Source of the DNA: Bacillota bacterium
Lineage (GTDB): Bacteria > Bacillota > Clostridia > UBA1381
Assembly (NCBI GenBank): GCA_021203665.1
Contig: JAJQAT010000225.1
Span: 1-7,495 of the forward strand
Reading direction: 5' to 3'
DNA length: 7,495 nucleotides
Below the pieces are notes generated by a model that ran no database searches, had not been told where the DNA came from, and was given only the letters and a program-made list of their open reading frames with translations. Both the position numbers and the translations under genes were made by a program. Below, piece after piece: positions 1 through 4,493 of the stretch (position 1 is the first letter of the stretch; every line of letters begins with the position of its first letter).

Positions 1-2
1 AC

Positions 3-419
3 GCATTGGCAAATGCGTTGGACACAACCTCCACATATTTGCTCGGCTACAAAATTGAAGCATCAAAACCGCAGATAACCACGTTCGCCGATGTCGCGGC
101 GACGCTGTTCGAGCTTGAAAAGGTGGCAGGACTGGAATTTGATATTGACGTAAAGCGTCCGCCGAGAAATGATAATTGGGAGTGTGCGATAAAATTCGAG
201 GGCAAGGCACACACGGAGCTTAATGCCGATATGTGTTTGTTTTTGGAGGATTGGGCAGCAGCAAGAGAGGATTGCTCCTCGGCGCAATACGAGGAATGGA
301 AGGATAAGACTCTTGCGTATTATGCGAAAGCGGCGGCGCAATCTACAACAGAAACGAATGATAACACTATCACGCAGAAAATTATGCCGCCGATTGAGCT
401 GCAGGAGCTAAATCAATAA
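3..419 (+). CDS. Hypothetical protein, 5'-truncated by window edge
   Basis: This is the C-terminal part (about 138 residues visible) of a protein I do not recognise. The reading frame is open to the left edge, so the gene probably starts outside the window. A TTG at position 6 could serve as a start, but any ribosome binding site would fall outside the visible sequence. The product looks soluble and acidic, with no hydrophobic segment long enough to cross a membrane. The middle mixes short beta-like stretches (EFDIDVKRPP, ECAIKFEG) with an acidic, tryptophan-containing helical part (FLEDWAAARE, EEWKDKTLAYYAKAAA). The last 30 residues are rich in Thr, Asn and Gln and look disordered. It ends with TAA just before a run of eight T. 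Nothing links it to the magnesium genes downstream, which have their own promoter. Coding is supported by frame length and plausible composition only. Confidence 0.6.
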   Translation, partial: ALANALDTTSTYLLGYKIEASKPQITTFADVAATLFELEKVAGLEFDIDVKRPPRNDNWECAIKFEGKAHTELNADMCLFLEDWAAAREDCSSAQYEEWKDKTLAYYAKAAAQSTTETNDNTITQKIMPPIELQELNQ

Positions 420-427
420 TTTTTTTT
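393..427 (+). terminator. Possible weak intrinsic terminator at the end of the first gene
   Basis: ATTG-AGCT (393-400) can pair with AGCT (406-409) and CAAT (414-417), with a 4-base bulge, and a run of eight T follows at 420-427. The stem is short and bulged and overlaps the last codons and the stop. The T-run makes termination plausible, but the hairpin is weak. Confidence 0.3.
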
Positions 428-430
428 CGC

Positions 431-463
431 AGTTCTATATAGATTGGGATTTTATATAGAATT
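431..463. repeat. AT-rich inverted repeat (hairpin)
   Basis: The core arms TTCTATATA (433-441) and TATATAGAA (453-461) are perfect complements. They extend to about 13 pairs if G-U pairs are allowed, around a 7-base loop. A T-run precedes the hairpin rather than following it, so it is not a classical terminator for + strand transcription. It could protect the 3' end of the upstream transcript or be a protein-binding palindrome. The structure is visible; its function is unknown. Confidence 0.5.
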
Positions 464-551
464 CGTGAAAAATACAAATCCGGCACACCGCTTTTTATGC
501 TCTCCAGTACTTCCCGCGCAAAATTAAAAGCAAGAAAAAAGCAATACTCAT

Positions 552-563
552 CCATGTGAATTT
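552..563 (+). promoter_or_regulatory. Shared box A (CCATGTGAATTT), candidate operator
   Basis: This 12-base sequence occurs again, identically, in the promoter of the mgtC operon (3761-3772). Here it sits 4 bases upstream of the -10 box, in the spacer between the -35 and -10 positions. A protein bound here would be expected to affect polymerase directly, most simply as a repressor. The winged-helix protein at 3218-3712 is the obvious candidate ligand, by inference only. Confidence 0.5.
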
Positions 564-564
564 A

Positions 565-573
565 TGGTATAAT
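565..573 (+). promoter_or_regulatory. Extended -10 promoter of the first mgtA operon
   Basis: TGGTATAAT is a perfect extended -10 element (TGn followed by TATAAT at 568-573). The -35 position 17 bp upstream (TACTCA, 545-550) is poor, which an extended -10 can compensate for. Transcription should begin near 580, leaving a leader of only about 25 nt before the ATG at 605. That is too short for an M-box or other riboswitch. Confidence 0.7.
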
Positions 574-591
574 ATACCCATACATACCAAA

Positions 592-598
592 AAGGAGG
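592..598 (+). promoter_or_regulatory. Ribosome binding site that sets the start at 605
   Basis: AAGGAGG lies 6 bases before ATG 605. An in-frame TTG at 599 directly abuts the site and is too close to be used, so the start is the ATG at 605. Confidence 0.85.
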
Positions 599-604
599 TT
601 GCTT

Positions 605-3205
605 ATGAGCGATTACAAAATCGCCGCCGCGCTGAAAAAGCGCGCATCGGCGGCGGGGCTTAATTCGGTGCAGGTGACGCAGGCGCGCAAAAAACACGGC
701 GCAAACGCGCATTCCGAGCGGCGCGGAATTACCGTCGGCAAATGCGTCGCGAGAGCCTTTATCAATCCGTTTTCGATAATTTTATTTGTGCTGGCGATTA
801 TTTTGCTCGTCACAAACGCACTTCAGCCGGACGGCTATGGGTCGGGATTCACCTCTGTCGGAATTATTATTGTTATGCTTTTGTTAAGCGGCATTGTGCG
901 GCTTTTTGAGGAGCTTCGCGCAAAGCAGGTCGCCGACCGCTTGACCGATATGACACAAACTACGGTATCCGTTTGCAGAAACGGCGTTTGGCAAAAAATC
1001 GGCGCGGAGGAGCTGGTCGTCGGCGATATTGTTTGCGTTGAGGCGGGAGAGTGCGTTCCAGCGGATATTCGCTTGACAGATACCGAGGATTTATTCGTAT
1101 CGCAGTCCGTAATAACGGGCGAAAGCGGAAGCTTTGAAAAAACGGCGGCGGCTGTGACGGGTAATCTCGAAAAAATAAGCGACTACACAAATATTCTATT
1201 TCAAGGCACAACCGTCACGGGCGGCGCGGGTGTGGGTGTCGTGCAGACGGTCGGCGCGAACACCGTTTACGGCGGATTATCGATTGACCGCGCCGAGCGG
1301 CGGGAATTTGACCGAGGCTCAAGCTCTATCGCCCATGTTTTGATTAAATTTATGGCAATTCTAACGCCGATTGTTTTTATTGCCGGAGGAATTACAAAGG
1401 GCAGCTGGCTTGAGGCGTTTTTATTCGCGCTTTCCGTCGCGGTCGGCTTGACGCCCGAAATGCTGCCGATGGTGATAAACGCCTGTCTTGCGAAAGGCAG
1501 CTTTCAAATGAGCCGCGAGCAAACGGTAGTCAAAAACATTAACGCCATGCAAGTCTTAGGTGAAACGGATGTGCTTTGCACGGATAAAACGGGAACGCTT
1601 ACCGATGACACGGTAACGCTTGAATATTACATGGATGTTTTGGGGAACGAAAGTCAACGGGTGCTTGACTGCGCGGTTTTAAACAGCAGCTATCACAGCG
1701 GCGTGGCAAATCCGCTTGACGAGGCAATATTAAAATGCCGCGATATGCCCGCGCTTCAAAATCACTTTGAGGAGCTTTTGGATAAAAGCATGCTTTTGGA
1801 TGAGCAGCCGTTCGATTACGAGCATAAATACGCGGGAATATTGCTCGGCGGCGAGAGCGGGAATTTACATATAATCAAGGGCAGCGTCGAAAATGTTGTG
1901 TCGCGGTGCCGATACGTTGAGTTTCGCGGCAAGACTGTTACGGTCGGCGGCGATATGTATCAAAGCGTCCGTGCGGTGGTGGACGAGCTGACTGAGGACG
2001 GCATGAAGGTTATCGCTGTTGCGTACAAGGAAACGGCGGCTGATACAATCGAGCGGAATGCGGCGGATTTTACGCTTTTGGGGTATCTTGCGTTTTTCGA
2101 CCCGCCGAAATCGAGCGCGGCGGAGGCGATAGAGCGGCTTAAAAGGCTCAAGGTTGACGTGCGGATTTTAACGGGAGACGATATAAAGACAACGATTTCC
2201 GTATGCTCGCGACTGGGAGTGGACACAAGCGCGGTTTTAACGGGCGGCGAGCTTTTGAAAATAAGCGAAAATGATTTGCCGATACGCGTTGAAAATACTA
2301 AGGTTTTCGCGGAGCTGACCCCGCGGCAAAAGTCGGAGATTGTGGAGATTTTGCAGAAAAACGGTCACTGCGTCGGATTTATGGGCGACGGGATGAACGA
2401 CCTGCCGGCGGAGCTTAAAGCGAATGTGGGAATTTCCGTAGACACCGCCGCCGAGACGGTAAAGGAGGGCGCGGATATAATTCTCCTCAAAAAGGACTTG
2501 AACGTATTGGAGCGCGGCATAACCGAGGGACGGCGCGCGTTCGCGAATATGACCAAGTATATCAAAATCACCGCTTCGTCCAATTTCGGCAACATCTGCG
2601 CGGTAGTCGCGGCAAGCATTTTCTTGCCGTTTTTGCCGATGACATCATTGCAGCTGCTTTTGCTGAATTTACTCTATGATATTCTGTGCCTTATTTTGCC
2701 GTGGGATAATGTGGACGCGGAGCAGCTCGAAAAGCCCATACAATGGAACGGAAAAAATCTCGGACGGTTTATGCTTCGCTTCGGACCGATAAGCTCGTGC
2801 TTTGATATTCTGACGTTCGCGTTTTTGTTCTTTATCCTGTGTCCCGCGGTTGCCGGCGGCGCGTTTTCGACACTTGATACGGGCGGACAGCTTGAATTTA
2901 TCACGCTGTTTCATACCGGCTGGTTTCTCGAATCGATGTGGACACAAGTAATGATTTTGCATTTGCTGCGAACATCGAAAATTCCGTTTATCGAAAGCCG
3001 ACCGTCGCGCCCCGTATTTTGGGTGACCATAGCGGGAATACTGTTGTTTACGCTGTTTACGGTCACACCCGTGGGCGAGCTTTTGGGGCTTACGGCAATG
3101 CCTGTGTTATATTACGTCTTTTTGGTGATAGTCGTGCTTTGCTATTTGCTCGCCGTGAGCGCCGCAAAGAGCATATATTTTAAAAAGCATAAGGAATTAT
3201 TATAG
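605..3205 (+). CDS. mgtA: Magnesium-translocating P-type ATPase, P3B (MgtA-like), divergent copy
   Basis: This 866-residue membrane pump belongs to the P3B family (MgtA/MgtB), whose known members use ATP to import Mg2+. Visible hallmarks are the actuator TGES at 171-174, the family-specific M4 motif VGLTPEMLPM (280-289), phosphorylation site DKTGT with Asp327, N-domain KGS (425-427), DPP (499-501), TGDD (523-526) and GDGMND (594-599). TASSNFGN (656-663) in M5 and NLLYD (688-692) with PWDNVD (699-704) in M6 also match MgtA. About ten membrane segments fit: roughly 48-72, 83-101, 246-265, 269-292, 656-677, 680-700, 726-750, 766-790, 804-822 and 832-852. It is a little shorter than E. coli MgtA (about 900) because of a short N-terminus. 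Compared with the second copy it carries TGDD for TGDN, KGS for KGA and GDGMNDLPAEL for GDGINDAAAM. All catalytic residues are kept, so it is probably active. Substrate specificity could differ from Mg2+. It is followed at once by a winged-helix regulator gene. Confidence 0.93.
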   Translation: MSDYKIAAALKKRASAAGLNSVQVTQARKKHGANAHSERRGITVGKCVARAFINPFSIILFVLAIILLVTNALQPDGYGSGFTSVGIIIVMLLLSGIVRLFEELRAKQVADRLTDMTQTTVSVCRNGVWQKIGAEELVVGDIVCVEAGECVPADIRLTDTEDLFVSQSVITGESGSFEKTAAAVTGNLEKISDYTNILFQGTTVTGGAGVGVVQTVGANTVYGGLSIDRAERREFDRGSSSIAHVLIKFMAILTPIVFIAGGITKGSWLEAFLFALSVAVGLTPEMLPMVINACLAKGSFQMSREQTVVKNINAMQVLGETDVLCTDKTGTLTDDTVTLEYYMDVLGNESQRVLDCAVLNSSYHSGVANPLDEAILKCRDMPALQNHFEELLDKSMLLDEQPFDYEHKYAGILLGGESGNLHIIKGSVENVVSRCRYVEFRGKTVTVGGDMYQSVRAVVDELTEDGMKVIAVAYKETAADTIERNAADFTLLGYLAFFDPPKSSAAEAIERLKRLKVDVRILTGDDIKTTISVCSRLGVDTSAVLTGGELLKISENDLPIRVENTKVFAELTPRQKSEIVEILQKNGHCVGFMGDGMNDLPAELKANVGISVDTAAETVKEGADIILLKKDLNVLERGITEGRRAFANMTKYIKITASSNFGNICAVVAASIFLPFLPMTSLQLLLLNLLYDILCLILPWDNVDAEQLEKPIQWNGKNLGRFMLRFGPISSCFDILTFAFLFFILCPAVAGGAFSTLDTGGQLEFITLFHTGWFLESMWTQVMILHLLRTSKIPFIESRPSRPVFWVTIAGILLFTLFTVTPVGELLGLTAMPVLYYVFLVIVVLCYLLAVSAAKSIYFKKHKELL

Positions 3206-3209
3206 GAGG
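3204..3209 (+). promoter_or_regulatory. Ribosome binding site overlapping the ATPase stop codon
   Basis: AGGAGG overlaps the TAG stop (3203-3205) of the ATPase and lies 8 bases before ATG 3218. A GTG at 3209 is in frame but sits inside the site itself, so 3218 is the start. The overlap suggests translational coupling. Confidence 0.8.
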
Positions 3210-3217
3210 TGCGGCTT

Positions 3218-3712
3218 ATGAGGAAAAATATCGGATTTATCGGTTTGGACTCCGCCGCGCTTTCGCGGCTTATTGAAAAATTAAAGTCCGCTCCTTCGGA
3301 TTTGGCATATACGGCGGAGCTTGCAGACGCTTTAAAAAATCTGTCGGACGGGCAAATACAAACGCTGATGATTGAGCGGACAGACGGCGGTATTGCGGCA
3401 AGCGGGACGGAGATCATTTGCGGAGAGCTTCATATATACCCGTTTTCTCGCCGTGTGACGCGCTCGGGCGAGGATATAATTTTAACGCCCAAGGAATTTG
3501 ACATACTGCTCTTTCTTGCCAAAAACCGCGGCGAAATATTTACAAAGGAACAGATATACCGCGCGGTATGGGATGCCGAATACCTGATGGACGACAGCAA
3601 TATTATGGCTTTTATCAGAAAGCTTCGCAAAAAAATCGAACCGCACCCCGACGCGCCCGTTTACATACAGACAATTTGGGGTATAGGATATAAATTCAAC
3701 GATAAAATTTAG
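3218..3712 (+). CDS. OmpR/PhoB-type winged-helix DNA-binding protein with truncated receiver-like N-terminus
   Basis: This 164-residue protein ends in a typical response-regulator output domain (about 66-162). The parts in order are a beta-strand platform (ELHIYPFSRRVTR), the family motif LTPKEFDILLFLAKNRGEIFTKEQI (positions 89-113, cited in part), a transactivation loop (WDAEYLMDDSN), a basic recognition helix (IMAFIRKLRKKIE, 129-141) and the wing ending IWGIGYKF (153-160). Normal OmpR/PhoB proteins are about 220-240 residues with a receiver of about 120. Here only about 65 residues precede the output domain. They resemble the first half of a receiver: a strand NIGFIG, helix SAALSRLIEKL, helix ELADALKNL and strand TLMIE. 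The N-terminal acidic cluster and a clear phospho-acceptor Asp are missing. No histidine kinase gene is present. It is therefore likely controlled by amount, partner or ligand rather than classical phosphorylation. Its position between two Mg2+ pump genes, with a shared box at both promoters, suggests it is the local regulator (inference). Confidence 0.85.
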   Translation: MRKNIGFIGLDSAALSRLIEKLKSAPSDLAYTAELADALKNLSDGQIQTLMIERTDGGIAASGTEIICGELHIYPFSRRVTRSGEDIILTPKEFDILLFLAKNRGEIFTKEQIYRAVWDAEYLMDDSNIMAFIRKLRKKIEPHPDAPVYIQTIWGIGYKFNDKI

Positions 3713-3724
3713 AGGTTGCCTCTA
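3710..3724 (+). repeat. Small hairpin at the stop codon of the regulator gene
   Basis: TAGAGG (3710-3715) and CCTCTA (3719-3724) form a 6-bp stem with a TTG loop that includes the stop codon. No proper T-run follows, so it is a poor terminator on its own. Confidence 0.3.
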
Positions 3725-3733
3725 TTCTTACCG

Positions 3734-3786
3734 AAACGCAAGGAAATCGCAAGGGTTTAACCATGTGAATTTGCTTGCGTTTTTTG
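3734..3786 (+). terminator. Intrinsic terminator-like hairpin merging into the mgtC promoter
   Basis: AAACGCAAG (3734-3742) is a perfect complement of CTTGCGTTT (3774-3782). AAAT (3744-3747) and ATTT (3769-3772) add four more pairs after a G-G mismatch, leaving a 21-base loop. Six T (3780-3785) end the structure, as expected for a terminator of the upstream operon. The mgtC -10 box begins at 3787. The hairpin also contains shared box B in its loop and 3' arm, so one DNA segment appears to serve as both terminator and promoter/operator. Confidence 0.5.
3761..3772 (+). promoter_or_regulatory. Shared box B (CCATGTGAATTT), candidate operator
   Basis: It is identical over 12 bases to box A at 552-563. 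Here it lies 14 bases before the -10 box, covering the place where a -35 element would be (3764-3769 reads TGTGAA, a poor -35). That placement fits an activator that substitutes for the -35, as PhoB-type proteins do, but repression is equally possible. The spacing to the -10 differs from that of box A by 10 bp. Confidence 0.5.
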
Positions 3787-3792
3787 TATAAT
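3787..3792 (+). promoter_or_regulatory. -10 box of the mgtC-mgtA operon
   Basis: A perfect TATAAT with no good -35 at the usual distance. Transcription should start near 3799, giving a 5' leader of only about 16 nt before the ATG at 3815. This rules out a leader riboswitch or a Salmonella-style mgtC leader peptide. Confidence 0.65.
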
Positions 3793-3814
3793 GAAATCGT
3801 AAGGAGGCGATTGA

Positions 3815-4492
3815 ATGACTTACTTGGATTTTGCACTGCGAATTATTCTTTCGCTTATCCTCGGCTTTGCCGTGGGACTTGAGCGGCAGCTGACGGGGCA
3901 TACGGCGGGAATACGCATAAACGTACTCATTTCCATGGGCGCGTGCTTTTTTACGCTGTTTCCGCTTCTGTTTGATTCTGAGCAGACATTTCGCGTGGCG
4001 GCGGCGATTATTCAAGGCGTGGGCTTTCTTTGCAGCGGTGTGATATTCAAAGAAAGCGCGTCCGTGCGCGGAATGAACACGGCGGCAACGCTTTGGTGTA
4101 CGGCGGCAATCGGTGTTCTTGCAAGCTCGGGCAAGCTTTTCGCGGCAGGAACAGCCGCGGGGATATTGATTTTATCCAATATAGCTTTGCGTCCGCTGGC
4201 GCGGAAAATACGCCCTATCGCCGCTGAGGAGGAGAGCGATAAGGTATATCGAATTTCCGTCACCTGTCAGGAGAGCGCGGAGCATGATATTCGTATGCTT
4301 CTTATCAACAGCAATTCCTGCAAAACGCTGTATTTGACTAACCTCGAAAGCGGCGAGGTGGTCGGCGGCAAGGCGGAAATTATTGCCGAGTACAATTCAA
4401 TAGGTAAATCAAAAAATCGTGCGCTTGAAGCTATAGTCGGTCAGATATTAAGTCTGCCCGAGGTAATAAGTGCCGGATGGGAGGTATTGTGA
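3815..4492 (+). CDS. mgtC: MgtC/SapB family membrane protein
   Basis: A full-length 225-residue MgtC family protein. Family motifs are GLERQ (21-25), GIRINVLISMGACFF (32-46), GVGFLCSGVIF (68-78), and SVRGMNTAATLWCTAAIGVL (83-102). Hydrophobic segments lie at about 5-21, 35-53, 61-78, 88-103 and 108-126. A soluble C-terminal domain (about 143-225), of the ACT-like kind found in long MgtC proteins, follows. In Salmonella, MgtC promotes growth at low Mg2+ and in macrophages and inhibits the F1Fo ATP synthase; other family members are poorly understood, and a transport role is not established. The usual GFLGAG is GFLCSG here. AAGGAGG at 3801-3807, 7 bases before the ATG, supports the start. The stop is one base from the next ATG, so it is co-translated with the second ATPase, as in Salmonella mgtCB. 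Confidence 0.92.
   Translation: MTYLDFALRIILSLILGFAVGLERQLTGHTAGIRINVLISMGACFFTLFPLLFDSEQTFRVAAAIIQGVGFLCSGVIFKESASVRGMNTAATLWCTAAIGVLASSGKLFAAGTAAGILILSNIALRPLARKIRPIAAEEESDKVYRISVTCQESAEHDIRMLLINSNSCKTLYLTNLESGEVVGGKAEIIAEYNSIGKSKNRALEAIVGQILSLPEVISAGWEVL
4479..4484 (+). promoter_or_regulatory. Ribosome binding site inside the end of mgtC
   Basis: GGGAGG lies 9 bases before ATG 4494 and within the last codons of mgtC. An in-frame GTG at 4470 lies upstream of this site and has no good site of its own, so 4494 is preferred. Confidence 0.7.
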
Positions 4493-4493
4493 A

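Noticed and set aside
490..542. GCTTTTT / AAAAAGC inverted pair in the spacer upstream of the first mgtA
   Set aside because: A seven-base low-complexity match separated by about 40 bases is expected by chance in AT-rich DNA.
3754..3770. PhoP-box-like direct repeat (GGTTTA, 5 bases, GTGAAT) upstream of mgtC
   Set aside because: The first half matches the enterobacterial PhoP half-site, but the second half does not, and promoter A has no equivalent. The exact 12-base shared box is the better signal.
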